Source: Zingiber officinale
Taxonomy: Eukaryota; Streptophyta; Magnoliopsida; Zingiberales; Zingiberaceae
NCBI RefSeq assembly: GCF_018446385.1
Contig: NC_056000.1
Location: forward strand, 30,458,011-30,522,010
DNA: 64,000 nt
Direction of reading: 5' to 3'
Positions within the stretch are counted from its first letter, which is position 1, and every line of letters begins with the position of its first letter. A model generated the notes under the pieces. It saw nothing but the letters and a program-made list of their open reading frames with translations, made no database searches and was not told the DNA's origin. Below, one piece after another: positions 1-12,045 of this stretch. The translations under genes and the position numbers were made by a program.

Positions 1-1610
1 TCTTGATATTCCTTGAAGGCCGCTTGGGAGGTTGCGAGGGACTCCTGCAAAGTCTTCAAGTCTTCTTTATATTTGATCACCTCGGCCGAGCGGCTCGCCT
101 TCTCGCCGTCCAACCGGTCCATCAGCTCCTTGACTCACTGCTCCAGGCCCCGAGCCTCAACATTTTTCTTCTCCAGATCGGAGATAGCCATTTTCTTCCG
201 CTCGGTGGCCAGACTTATCTTGCGCTCCAGTGATTTGTTCAAGCGATCAAGTTTGGCCAAAGTGTGAACCTGGTCGGTCGTCTTCTTCCGTTCGGCCTCC
301 AACAAGTCTTGGGTCTTTTTGAGCTTCTTCTACAGCTCGGCATAAGAAGGGCCTTGAGAAGGAGTGCCGCCCGAACTCCGTAGCCTTTTGAGCTCCTCGT
401 CCACCATGGCGAGCCGATTGGAGACAGTAATCTCCTCCACCCATCGCTGAAAAAAGAGAGATTGTTAATGGCCGATCGGAAAGAATGTGTAAAGGACATG
501 AAAAAAGTAAACTTACCCCCGTGGCCTGTTGCATGTGGCTATTGGCCAAGCTGCCAAGAGGAATCATAGCGACGCGTGCCCGAGCGTCAGCCCACATTTC
601 GGCCAGAGGCTCCTTCATTGTAATTATGTGCTCGGGCGCGGTTAGCCGAGCGGCCTCGAGCATTAATTCCTCGGTGGGGAGATACAAAGAAACCCGGATG
701 GTGCGGTGCCGACCGAGGGTCGTCTGGGCGGAAGCTGGGAAAGGAACGGAGGCCGGCGCCGAAAACTGGGACAAAATTGTTGAACGTTGGACTTGGCGAG
801 GAGCGGGCGGAAGGGAGCTGACGGGTATAGCCTCCAAGGGGTCCGCGGACACATCCAATTGGGAGGGGGTCCGATCGGACGAAATAGTCTCCATAGCTGG
901 AGCCTTGCCTCGGGAATCCGCGGTGGTCTGCTCGGTGGGATGGACCGCAGATGTAGCCAAGCGGAGTGGTGTCTCCGTGCGGCGCCTCTTTGGACGAAGG
1001 GGGTGCTCCTCCTCCTGAGCCGAGCCTTCATCCCGGGCGGAAGGCTCTCGACTAGCAGTTGCGCCAGCCGCTGGCTCTGGGAGAGAAGCCTGAGCGGCCG
1101 ACTCCCGCGCATTTGTCTCGCTCTCTCCTTCGTTCGAGCCGACCGGCTGAATGCCAAGCGTCTCCATCTCTTGGGCCGCCGCGGCCTCGAGCGCCGCCGC
1201 CTTCCTCTTCAAAATTTCAGCCATCACCGACTCCATGACAATGTTCGCTGCAAAGGAAAACAGAGAAAATCAGTTAGCAATTAAAACGAATGCATAAAGT
1301 AAAAATCTTACCGAAGCCGCTCGGAAGGGGGGTCCTGATCGGACTCAAACCGAATATGTACATCACCCCTTCAGGCAGGAACTTGGTGATGTCAAACTTT
1401 AGACCGGCTAACATGTTGGTGGCATGTAAATAGTCCGATCGGGTCTTGAACCTTTTGAGCTCTGGTGAGATTGGTGGTCCGACCTGCCACTGGGTTCGGA
1501 AGAAGGCCCGCTCGGGCATACGAAGGTAGAAGTAGAACTTTTTCCAATGTTTATTGGAAGAGGGCAATTTATGGAAGAAAACTAAACCGGCCCGAGCCTG
1601 GAACATATAT
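1..1610 (-). pseudogene. Tat antisense accessory gene, copy A, downstream part
   Basis: Read right to left, this continues the gene begun at 11404, after the inserted Copia element. Exon 1 resumes at 1606 and ends at 1312; an intron with GTAAG donor and TTTGCAG acceptor spans 1248-1311. Exon 2 (1247-517) starts with an Ala/Glu-rich stretch and is rich in Pro, Ser and Arg. A second intron spans 447-516 (GTAAGT ... TTTTTTCAG). Exon 3 (446 to the window edge) encodes a long Lys/Glu/Leu-rich probable coiled coil with stops near 331-333 and 130. The homologous gene at 32008-34359 has introns at the same places. The family matches what is loosely called a putative plant transposon protein. Its function is unknown to me. 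It is broken by the insertion and the two stops. Confidence 0.7.
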
Positions 1611-4022
1611 TGTTAGAGTGTATACTAAAAGCCTAGCTTTTGGTATAAACATTTATCTAGAAATAAGAATCACATTGGTCAAATGTCTACATTTGTGATA
1701 AATGTAGTTGTTCAATTAATTTATATTGTAGATAACATGGTGTGTGGTGTCACACACAGAGGATCATGTTATCAGTACCTTATAAATTATAAACAGTAGC
1801 TCACGACCAAAATGGAAAGGAACAAACCATTAGAAGGTCGTAGTTAATTAGGTATCAGTTTATCTTGACTGTATAATTACACTAGTACACTTAGAGTGTA
1901 TTGAGTAGGATCATTTGAGGTCGTTTCTTTTATACTGATTTTATAAAGAAATAAAGACCTCGGTTATTATGGAAGTGTGTGCTCTTAATCCTGATATAAT
2001 AACAAGCACATATATTTGATATTTATTTCTTTAATTTATCAATGGGTGAGATTTAGTTCGATGAATCAATAAGCCCGATAAGTTGGGAAATTGTATCACT
2101 TATAGTGTGTGTTGTTGATTATAGAAGGAAACTGTGTCCTAGTAATCTAGGTTGATAATGTCCCCAAGATGAGCTCATAAAGATTGTCATGTTAAACCCT
2201 GCAGGTGGACTTAGTCCGACATGACGATGAAGTTGAGTGGTACTACTCTTGGAGCTAGATATTAATTAAGTGAGTTGTCAGTAACTTACTTAATTAGTAG
2301 ACATTTGTTATCTTAAACACAGGGAGACTAACACACTCATAATAAGAAGGAGCCCAAAAATGTAATTTGGGATTGGTGCGGTAGTTCAATAATAATTCTC
2401 TAGTGGAATGAATTATTATTGATAAAATTAAGTTGTGTGTTCAGGGCGAACACGGGATGCTTAATTTTATCGGGAGACCAAAACCAATTCCTCCTCTCGG
2501 TCCCTATCGTAGTCTCTTATTTATAGAGTTCTATACCCACCTATACCCACCTTCTATACCCACCAATAAGGGGCCGGCCAAGCTAGCTTGGGAACCAAGC
2601 TAGGGCCGGCCTAGGTATAAAATTGGGTGGTCTGCCCTAGCTTGAACCCAAGCTAGTGGGGGCCGGCCAAATTAAATTAAAAAGGGATTTTAATTTTAAT
2701 TTTTATTATGTGGAAGAAATAATTTATTAAAGAGAATTAAAATAAAAATATCACGCTTGTAAAAGATCTACAAAAGATTAAAGAAAGAGATTAAATCTCT
2801 TTCCTTATTTGTAGATTGGTGAGATATTTTATTTTCTCTTTAAAATTATCCACATGTTGATAAAATTAAAATTATAGAAATTTCCTTTTATCAACCATGA
2901 AGAGATTTTTAAAGAGAAATTTTATTTTTAAAATTTCCGGAAACAAATTAGGAAGTTTTAATTTGTTGATTAAAACTTGTCTAAATTTATTTCCTCTTGA
3001 TGTGGCCGGCCATTAGAGATTAATTGGGGAAATATTATTTTATTTTTCTCAATTAAATCATGTCAAGGGAATTAAGAAAATTTTAGTGTAATTAAATTTC
3101 TTAATTTGCCTAGGCCAAGGAATATAAAAGAAGGGGTGAGGGTGCCTTCACAAGATACAACCTCTATTATTCTCCCTCTCCTATTCTTTGGTGTGGCCGA
3201 CCAACATCTTCTCCCTTTCTTCCTCTTTGTGGTGGCTGAAATTCTCTATTGCTTGGAGCTCTTGTGAAGGCCGGATACTACTTGGAGAAGAAGAAGAAGA
3301 AGGAGAGAAAGCTTGCATCTCTTGGAGCTTGGTTGGTGTTTTTCTTCTTCCTTGGTGAAGCTTTATTTTTTTGTGGCCGAACCTAGCTAGGAGGAGTAGA
3401 AGGTGGTTGGTGATTTCTCATCTCGGAAGATCGTTGCCTACACAACGTCCGAGGTTAGAAGAGAATACGGTAGAAGATCAAGAGGTTTTTCTAAAAGGTA
3501 TAACTAGTAATTTTTCTTTCCGCATCATACTAGTTATTTTTGGAAATAATACTAAATACAAGAGGCATACGATTCTAGAGTTTCGAATTTGTTTTCGATA
3601 TAGTGTTCTTTTGTTTTTCTTTTCTTTGTGATTTGATTGTTCTTTTCGGTTAACCTAAAGTTATTTTAGGAAATTAAATATTAGCTTTCTATAAAAGGTT
3701 TTGTCTAGTCGGTGGTGGTTGCTCCCATATCCAAGAAGGCCATGTGTCTCGCCACGTCAGTACTGGGAACCGATTATGGAAATTAATATTTAATGGAATT
3801 AATAACTTAAGGTGACTTGGGTCGAACGTGTTAAGTTCCGCAGGAGATCCAAGTCAAAACCTAAAAGAACAAATAGATTAAGTTTTGGATCAAACGTGTT
3901 AAGTTCCGCAGGCGATCCAAAATTTAATTTAAAAGAACACATGGTAGCTAGGAAAAGGTTCAGACCTTTGTACGAAATTTTTGTACAGTGAAACCTCTAG
4001 GCTTTCCGAGTAGCAACCAACA
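1611..4022 (+). repeat. 5' LTR of Copia element
   Basis: This direct repeat of 2412 bp pairs with 8596-11003 over its whole length. It contains an AT-rich central part with several GGCCGGCC-type stretches near 2570-2670 and 3003. The end CAACA is followed one base later by the primer-binding region. Open reading frames inside it are not conserved and are not considered genes. Confidence 0.95.
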
Positions 4023-4024
4023 AT

Positions 4025-4036
4025 TGGTATCAGAGC
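4025..4036 (+). other. Primer-binding site (initiator tRNA-Met type)
   Basis: TGGTATCAGAGC lies two bases after the left LTR and is the standard plant Copia complement to the 3' end of initiator tRNA-Met. It fixes the element's orientation as plus. Confidence 0.95.
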
Positions 4037-4928
4037 TAGGGTTTTGCCTCTGTGTATTTGGTATTAGTTTAATTATGCACATGTCATACATAATTTAGGC
4101 AGGATAATAGTAGGATGTGCTAACTTTGTGAATGCAGGATCCAACTATTATGGCTTATAGTTTTATGTGTGTGATTGGACCCTTGGACATGTCAAGGGCA
4201 TTTATATGTGTGTGCATGATTGTATTATAAAATACAGTAGGAGCTGTATTTAGTTTTATTAGGATTTTATTTTTGATCTAGATACATGTACATTCCTTTT
4301 ATGGAATATAGGATCAAAATGTAAAATTCTATTTATGTTGCGGATCGAATCTTGCAAAGCGTGGAACCTTCTAAGGACCAGAGGCGCAGCCAAACAAGGA
4401 GCAAGATGGATGCGACAGCTAGACCCGGTGGCGATGGCCAAATATGGCAGCAGCTTGGGATGACAACACACGGAGGACAACTAGAGATAAAAGCCATAAT
4501 AGTTGAAAATTAGATTTTCTATTTATTGCTTTTATATTGTGCTGTGTGTGCATGTTAGTTTACAAGTTTAGTAGGCTAGCATAGTTAAAATTCCTCATTA
4601 ATAAATAACTAAGTGGGAGAGGGATTTTAAGTAAATCTCATGGTCTCCATTACTGGTTTGTAAGTGATGCAAACAAGCTTGCGCGTTGGCTCTGAGTGCC
4701 TTCCTCCATAACGGATGAGCTTGTTTGTGGATCACTAGAACAGACTTCCATTTTTGGATGACTATAGGAAGTTAATTAAGAGCGTGTGATCTTCCCCAAC
4801 GGAAGGGGCATAATCTTATTAATAGACTTAGTGTCAAGTAATGGTATACACTTAGACACATCTAATAGTATCCTCCCCATCGGAGTCACTGTTATTATTT
4901 GTATGACCAAATGAAACCAACTATTAAT

Positions 4929-5370
4929 TTGTCATAAAACTAGGTTGACAAGATAATAAAATTAAAGGGTTAAAACCCCTCTTACAAATGATTGATTTTG
5001 TATACGTCCACACTAACGTGGCATACAAAATTAACGGTGTTTGAGATAATTTTATTTGTCATAAAGTTACGTTGACAAGATAGTTAATGGGTAAAACCCT
5101 CCTCTTACAAATGTTGATTTTGTATACGTCCACACTAACGTGGCATGCAAAATTCACAGTGTTTTGAGGTGTTGGTAGATTTAAATAGTATTGTTAGAGG
5201 AATCAATATTATTTTAAATTTAGAAGTCTTGACCAAATATTTGATTAAAGATAGACCAACTATTAATTTTATTCGTCATAAAGTAATGTTGACGAGATAA
5301 TAAAATTAAATGATAAAATTTCCTCTTTGAATTTGTATACGTCCACACTAACGTGGCATACAAAATTCAT
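4929..5370 (+). repeat. Three-copy repeat with conserved hairpin in Copia internal region
   Basis: Three diverged direct units (about 4929-5050, 5058-5160 and 5274-5370) share a segment with GTCATAAA and GTTGACAAGATA, then a hairpin. The hairpin has outer arms TTTTGTAT and ATACAAAA and inner arms CCAC and GTGG, at 4996-5031, 5117-5152 and 5331-5366. They lie between the primer-binding site and the first recognisable polyprotein sequence, where gag would normally be. Confidence 0.8.
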
Positions 5371-5559
5371 GGGATTTTTAAGGAGTTGGTATTAACCAAA
5401 TATTTTTGTGATTCTTAGGATGATGGTCAATCCCTAGCTGATATACTTTAGGATAGACTTAGTGGTCCCGATTATAATTGATTGGAAATAGGATTTGGAC
5501 ATTAAGGTAGACTGTCCTCTTAGAACTAAGAACAATATAGGTGTATTTTATTCATTAGT

Positions 5560-8520
5560 TGAAACATGTTTAGTGGTGTTATCTACCAGAACCTGGAGTG
5601 TAGATACATATGCCATTAATCATGTCCGCAATTCATTGAAGGGTTCCAGGAAACCCGACAACTAAATGAAAATAAAAACACCGTCCACATGGGCACTGCT
5701 GTAAAAGTGGCAGCTGTTGCAGTGGGAGATGTTTATCTTTTGATAAAAATAAAACATGGATTTTTAAGTAATTGTCTTTACGCACCAAGTTTAGAAAGAA
5801 CTAGTTTTCAGTTTCTAAACTATTCAAAGAACATGATATTCTGTCTCTTTTAATAACAAAGTTGTTATTAAGAAAAAGAGGGAAGTTATCTGTTCTGGTA
5901 CGTTGGTTGGCAATTTATAAATCCAATAACTCTCACGATGCAACAAATGGAAATTAGTAACACATCTTCTAACTTTAAAAGTAACCTTCGGAAATGAACC
6001 AATTATATCTTTGGCATCTAAGGCTAGGTTATATTAACTTGAGTATGATTCATTGGTAGCTGATGAACTTTTGGGTTCATTAGTAGTGGAAATCTTTCCA
6101 ACCTGCGAGTCTTACTTGGAAGGAAAAATAACCAAGAAGCTTTCAAGTCTAAGGGGTATGGAGTCAAAGATATGTTGAAATTGGTTCATTCTGATTTGTG
6201 TGATCCTATGACTATCCAAGCAAGAGGTTGTTTCAAATATTTCATCTATTTTATAGACAACTATTTGATATACGGATACATTTACTTGATGTGCCACAAG
6301 TCTAAGTGCTTTGATTAGTTCAAAGAGTATGAGGCTGATGTGGAGAAATGTCAAGGTAAAAGTATCAAGACACTACGGTGAGATCGTAGTGGCAAGTACC
6401 TCTTGGGAGAATTTAGGAGTCACTTATCAGAAGTAGGGATTCAATCCCAACTAACTACACCTAGGTATATCCCAACAGAATGGTGTAGAAAAAGGAAGGT
6501 ATAGGACTCTTATGGAAATAAGTAGATTGATGATGAATTATTTAGAAAATTACCAAATTCATTTTAAGAATATACTCTGGAAACGGAAGTGAACATAGTA
6601 CCTTCCAAATTCATAACTCTCTACTCATATAGAATTGCTGAATAAGCGTAAGCCTATTTTGAAGCATATTCGGATTCAGGTAGTCCAGCACATATGCTGA
6701 AGAGAGACAATGATAAGTTGGACAGGAATTCACTTGTTTGTGGGTTATCCTAGAGAAATGAAAGTAGGTTTATAGTCTTAAAAATCAGAAGGTCATTATT
6801 AGCATCAATGATCGATTTTTAGAAAAGAACTATGTAATAAACCTCATGCCCATAAGAAAATTTGTTCTTAAGGAAATAATAAAAGACATGTCTAATCTAG
6901 TACCAACTGTACAAGATGAGATACCACAAGGAAACTGTAACACGTATCACAAATGATACACAATTGAAGAAAGTGCCTCATCGTAGTGGGAGGGTTGTTA
7001 GGCAACCTAAAAAGATTTATGTTTTGGGAGAGTTTTTTGGACTCGATCCCTGGAGGACATGAATCTGATCTCCGAACATATGATGAAGCACTCCAAGTAA
7101 AGATGCAATATCTTGACAAAGAGTAATGAATAACAGAATTAGAATATATGCATTCTAATAAAATCTGGAAGCTTATAGAACCACCAAATGGTATAAAAGC
7201 CTTTGGGTGTAAAAATGTCTATATTAGGAAAAGAGGGATAGACAGGAAGGTAGAAACTCTCAAAGCAAGGCTAGATGAAAAAGGAAACTTTTTCACTGGT
7301 AGTCATGCTTAAGTCTATCCGGATTCTTTTATCTATTTGGCAAGTGGATGTCAAGACAGCATTCCTTAATTGAAGTTTTGAAGAAAACATCCATATAAAG
7401 CAACCAGAAGAGTTCATTGCAAAGGGCTAAGAGCATCTTGTGTGTAAGCTCAATCAGTCTATGGACTGAGGCAAAGCTTCAAGGTCTTGGAACATGCGGT
7501 TTATCAAAGAAATCCAGATCTATGGATTTAGTAACCGGATAAGTCTTGTGTATACAAAAGATGTGATGGAAACGTGGTGGTATTTCTTGTACTATACTTA
7601 GATAACATTTTTGGTAGTTGGAAACAATATTAAAATGTTGTCAGAAGTAAGGGTATGGTTGTCCAAACAATTCGATATAAAGGACTTGGGAGAATGTATA
7701 TATTCTTGAGATCAAGGGATCGCAAGAAAAGAATATTTTACTTATCCCAAGCTTCATACATCGGAAAAATCCTTGCTCATTTTAAGCATACAAAACTCCA
7801 AGAAAGGTTTCTTACCTTTTCAGGATGGAGTAACTTTATCTAAAGATATGTCTCTGTAGACATCAAAGGAGATAAAGGAAATAAAGCGGTTCTTTATGCT
7901 ACTACTGTTAGAAGCCTAATGTATGCTATGCACGAGATTAGAAATATGTTTTGCCAAGGGCATAGTTAGCAGATATCAAAGTAAGCCTGGACAAGGATAG
8001 TGGACTGCAGTAAAGCATATATTGTAGTACCTTAGAGGCACTAGAGATTATATGCTAGCTTACAAGGCAGTTAATTTAGTCCTTGTGGGTTGCATGGATT
8101 TTGACTTCCAATCAGATAGGGACAATAATAAGTCAACCTCGGGGTTTTGTGTTTACTTTAGGAGGTAAAGTCATAACTATGGAAGAGTGATAAGTATAGG
8201 TGTTTTTCTGAACTCCACCATAGAAGCTTAGTATATGGCAAGCCTCGAGGTAGCCATAAAAGGTGAATGACTCAATAACCTCAAGATAGACTTAGATATG
8301 ATTTCTGGTTTGTCCAAAATTTTACAATTTATTGTAATAATGTTGGTGCGGTGCAAACTCGAAGAAACCATAAGTCTATAAGGCAAGTAAACACAATAGG
8401 GCGCAAGTACCACCTAATACGAGGAATCGTATAAGCGAGGAGAAGTTGTTGCCGCCTAGATTGCATCGGTGATGACCTATAGATCCTTTCACTAAGGTCC
8501 TTAAGGCGGGAGCTTTTGAT
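5560..8520 (+). pseudogene. Copia gag-pol remnant (protease end, integrase, RT, RNase H)
   Basis: Conceptual translation shows the usual Copia order in decayed form. The part around the protease end and pre-integrase region is near 5600-5900. Integrase core motifs (HSDLCDPM, then a region resembling FIDNY and TLRSDRGGEY) lie near 6185-6420. Reverse-transcriptase pieces (VKTAFLN near 7345, then KDLGE) lie up to about 7700. An RNase H tail, with segments like STSGFCVY and YHLIRGIV, runs to about 8440. There are many in-frame stops and frameshifts and no frame longer than a few dozen codons in the right phase. No normal gag is seen upstream. This copy cannot encode working enzymes. Confidence 0.9.
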
Positions 8521-8582
8521 GGGCATGTTGAAGGATGGGAATCGGATGTATGGCAGTAGATATGGCAGCTTAGTCTTTTAGT

Positions 8583-8595
8583 ATAAGTGGGAGAT
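8583..8595 (+). other. Polypurine tract of Copia element
   Basis: ATAAGTGGGAGAT directly precedes the TGTTAG start of the right LTR; this is the common plus-strand priming site in plant Copia elements. Confidence 0.9.
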
Positions 8596-11003
8596 TGTTA
8601 GAGTGTATACTAAAAGCCTAGCTTTTGGTATAAACATTTATCTAGAAATAAGAATCACATTGGTCAAATGTCTACATTTGTGATAAATGTAGTTGTTCAA
8701 TTAATTTATATTGTAGATAACATGGTGTGTGGTGTCACACACAGAGGATCATGTTATCAGTACCTTATAAATTATAAACAGTAGCTCACGACCAAAATGG
8801 AAAGGAACAAACCATTAGAAGGTCGTAGTGTAATTAGGTATCAGTTTATCTTGACTGTATAATTACACTAGTACACTTAGAGTGTATTGAGTAGGACCAT
8901 TTGAGGTCGTTTCTTTTATACTGATTTTATAAAGAAACAAAGACCTCGGTTATTATGGAAGTGTGTGCTCTTAATCCTGATATAATAACAAGCACATATA
9001 TTTGATATTTATTTCTTTAATTTATCAATGGGTGAGATTTAGTTCGATAAATCAATAAGCCCGATAAGTTGGGAAATTGTATCACTTATAGTGTGTGTTG
9101 TTGATTATAGAAGGAAACTGTGTCCTAGTAATCTAGGTTGATAATGTCCCCAAGATGAGCTCATAAAGATTGTCATGTTAAACCCTGCAGGTGGACTTAG
9201 TCCGACATGACGATGAAGTTGAGTGGTACTACTCTTGGAGCTAGATATTAATTAAGTGAGTTGTCAGTAACTTACTTAATTAGTAGACATTTGTTATCTT
9301 AAACACAGGGAGACTAACACACTCATAATAAGAAGGAGCCCAAAAAATGTAATTTGGGATTGGTGCGGTAGTTCAATAATAATTCTCTAGTGGAATGAAT
9401 TATTATTGATAAAATTAAGTTGTGTGTTCGGGGCGAACACGGGATGCTTAATTTTATCGGGAGACCAAAACCAATTCCTCCTCTCGGTCCCTATCGTAGC
9501 CTCTTATTTATAGAGTTCTATACCCGCCTATACCCACCTTCTATACCCACCAATAAGGGGTCGGCCAAGCTAGCTTGGGAACCAAGCTAGGGCCGGCCTA
9601 GGTATAAAATTGGGTGGCCGGCCCTAGCTTGAACCCAATCTAGTGGGGGCCGGCCAAATTAAATTAAAAAGGGATTTTAATTTTAATTTTTATTATGTGG
9701 AAGAAATAATTTATTAAAGAGAATTAAAATAAAAATATCACGCTTGTAAAAGATCTACAAAAGATTAAAGAAAGAGATTAAATCTCTTTCCTTATTTGTA
9801 GATTGGTGAGATATTTTATTTTCTCTTTAAAATTATCCACATGTTGATAAAATTAAAATTATAGAAATTTCCTTTATCAACCATGAAGAGATTTTTAAAG
9901 AAATTTTATTTTAAAATTTCCGGAAACAAATTAGGAAGTTTTAATTTGTTGATTAAAACTTGTCTAAATTTATTTCCTCTTGATGTGGCCGGCCATTAGA
10001 GATTAATTGGGGAAATATTATTTTATTTTTCTCAATTAAATCATGTCAAGGGAATTAAGAAAATTTTATTGTAATTAAATTTCTTAATTTGCCTAGGCCA
10101 AGGAATATAAAAGAAGGGGTGAGGGTGCCTTCACAAGATACAACCTCTATTATTCTCCCTCTCCTATTCTTTGGTGTGGCCGGCCAACATCTTCTCCCTT
10201 TCTTCCTCTTTGTGGTGGCCGAAATTCTCTATTGCTTGGAGCTCTTGTGGAGGCCGGATACTACTTGGAGAAGAAGAAGAAGAAGGAGAGAAAGCTTGCA
10301 TCTCTTGGAGCTTGGTTGGTGTTTTTCTTCTTCCTTGGTGAAGCTTTATTTTTTTGTGGCCGAACCTAGCTAGGAGTAGAAGGTGGTTGGTGGTTTCTCA
10401 TCTCGGAAGATCGTTGCCTACACAACGTCCGAGGTTAGAAGAGGAATACGGTAGAAGATCAAGAGGTTTCTCTAAAAGGTATAACTAGTAATTTTTCTTT
10501 CCGCATCATACTAGTTATTTTTGGAAATAATACTAAATACAAGAGGCATACGATTCTAGAGTTTCGAATTTGTTTTCGATATAGTGTTCTTTTGTTTTTC
10601 TTTTCTTTGTGATTTGATTGTTCTTTTCGGTTAACCTAAAGTTATTTTAGGAAATTAAATATTAGCTTTCTATAAAAGGTTTTGTCTAGTCGGTGGTGGT
10701 TGCTCCCATATCCAAGAAGGCCATGTGCCTCGCCACGTCAGTACTGGGAACCGATTATGGAAATTAATATTTAATGGAATTAATAACTTAAGGTGACTTG
10801 GGTCGAACGTGTTAAGTTCCGCAGGAGATCCAAGTCAAAACCTAAAAGAACAAATAGATTAAGTTTTGGATCAAACGTGTTAAGTTCCGCAGGCGATCCA
10901 AAATTTAATTTAAAAGAACACATGGTAGCTAGGAAAAGGTTCAGACCTTTGTACAAAATTTTTGTACAGTGGAACCTCTAGGCTTTCCGAGTAGCAACCA
11001 ACA
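8596..11003 (+). repeat. 3' LTR of Copia element
   Basis: This 2408 bp repeat is nearly identical to 1611-4022. Differences visible by eye are mostly C/T and G/A transitions plus short indels, for example a 3-bp deletion near 10372. It ends CAACA and is followed by the TATAT duplication. Confidence 0.95.
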
Positions 11004-11404
11004 TATATGTGTATCTCGGACTGTTTAGGGTAATAAAAAAAGTAGAAAACCTCCGGGCGGAGGGGGATATTGTGGATTTTAAACAGGACGACAATGCCGC
11101 ATAAAAGGCGGAAAGTATTGGGGACCAGGCTTTCGAGCGGAATGCCGAAGAAGTTGCAAACTTCTACGATGAATGGATGAACTGGAAATCGCAGACCGAC
11201 TGTGAACTGGTCGCGGAAAACACAAAAAGCTCCGCGAGGCGGTTTGTGTGGCCGAGCGGAGGGAGAGGATAAGATAATTTCGAAGTCCGATGGGATGTCG
11301 AAATTATCCATTAGAATATCGGCGTCGCGCTGATCGAAGCGTGACTCCATGGTAGTATACCATGGGCCGAGGGTTTGGTCTTGAGGTTGGGAGGAGCTAG
11401 CCAT
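11004..11404 (-). pseudogene. Tat antisense accessory gene, copy A, N-terminal part
   Basis: I chose the ATG at 11404 because the protein then starts MASSSQPQ, matching MVASPQPP in copy B; an upstream in-frame ATG at 11428 is possible. The frame runs to the Copia insertion at 11004. The segment around LVPNTFRLLCGIVVLF and FYYPKQSE aligns well with LVPNSFRLLCRVVVLF and HYFYYPKLSE of copy B. After the insertion the match resumes at 1606 with a segment like FQARAGLVFFHKL. The gene is therefore intact up to the insertion and cut there. It runs opposite to the retrotransposon's own transcript. I do not know its function. Confidence 0.75.
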
Positions 11405-11671
11405 TGGCCGAGCGGACGAAACCAACAAAGACGAAAGGCAGAGGATAAAAGGAAGAAGACGATAGATGAAACAGTGCGTAGAGGACGAAAACTAGACAAA
11501 AAACACAAGATTAACGAAGAGGAAAGGAAGGAGAACCTTATAAAGAGATGGAGGATCGAAAGAACGAAGCCGGAGATCATCGGAGGACAGAAGAGCAGGG
11601 TTGCCGGAATGCAGAGAGCGAGAAGCTATGGAGCACGCGAGAGCAGAAATGCAGCGAAGGAAGAAAGCGAA

Positions 11672-11680
11672 GCCTTTATA
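11672..11680 (-). promoter_or_regulatory. Probable TATA box of the antisense gene
   Basis: TATAAAGGC on the minus strand lies about 270 bases upstream of the chosen start codon. Copy B has a related GTTTATAAGC at 31842-31851, again upstream of its start. The shared position suggests a real antisense promoter; this is inferred. Confidence 0.5.
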
Positions 11681-12031
11681 GGGTGGAGCCCGAGCGGCCT
11701 CCACCGTCGGATTCAGGTCGCGAGAACCGGAGCACACATCGCACCATTCATTTCGAACCGCCTCGATCCCGTCAGAACACCACACCGCCGCCGTATAATG
11801 ACGGCAGCATCGCCACGTGGCATTCAGCCACTGGAACGCATTTAATGAGCACGTGCTCGACCTTAGTGATGGAGATTGGCGAAAACTTCGAAAAGAGACC
11901 GAGGAATGTTGGCGTTGACTGGCGTTTTAGCTGCCCCCTTGTGTCCGAGCGGAATGTAGTTGCATATGGACGTCGCTCGGCGAAACTGATGGTCCAGTCA
12001 GTCGGACTAATCGCCTCCTTTGACTAGACTT

Positions 12032-12045
12032 GAAGGGGAGGCAAG
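12032..12045 (+). other. Polypurine tract of Tat copy A
   Basis: GAAGGGGAGGCAAG directly precedes the LTR start TGATCC. The same tract in reverse occurs at 26904-26918 beside the LTR of copy B, in both cases preceded by GACTAGACTT. Confidence 0.8.

Larger units (their letters stand above)
1611..11003 (+). mobile_element. Complete Ty1/Copia LTR retrotransposon, 9.4 kb
   Basis: Two long direct repeats (1611-4022 and 8596-11003) begin TGTTAG and end CAACA. The element is flanked by a 5-bp duplication TATAT (1606-1610 and 11004-11008). A primer-binding site TGGTATCAGAGC follows the left LTR and a purine tract AAGTGGGAGA precedes the right one. Removing it makes the interrupted Tat antisense gene collinear with copy B, so it is the younger insertion. 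By eye I count about 20 substitutions, mostly transitions, and several small indels between LTRs of about 2.4 kb, so insertion is recent. The internal polyprotein is nevertheless full of stops, and most of gag is not recognisable, so it probably moved with proteins from another element. Confidence 0.95.

Noticed and set aside
1465-1698. 77-aa plus-strand frame across the left Copia boundary
   Set aside because: It runs from the antisense strand of the accessory gene into the LTR, so it is an accidental junction frame.
10089-10373. 94-aa frame with membrane-like N-terminus
   Set aside because: It lies in the Copia 3' LTR and the corresponding frame is not kept in the 5' LTR.
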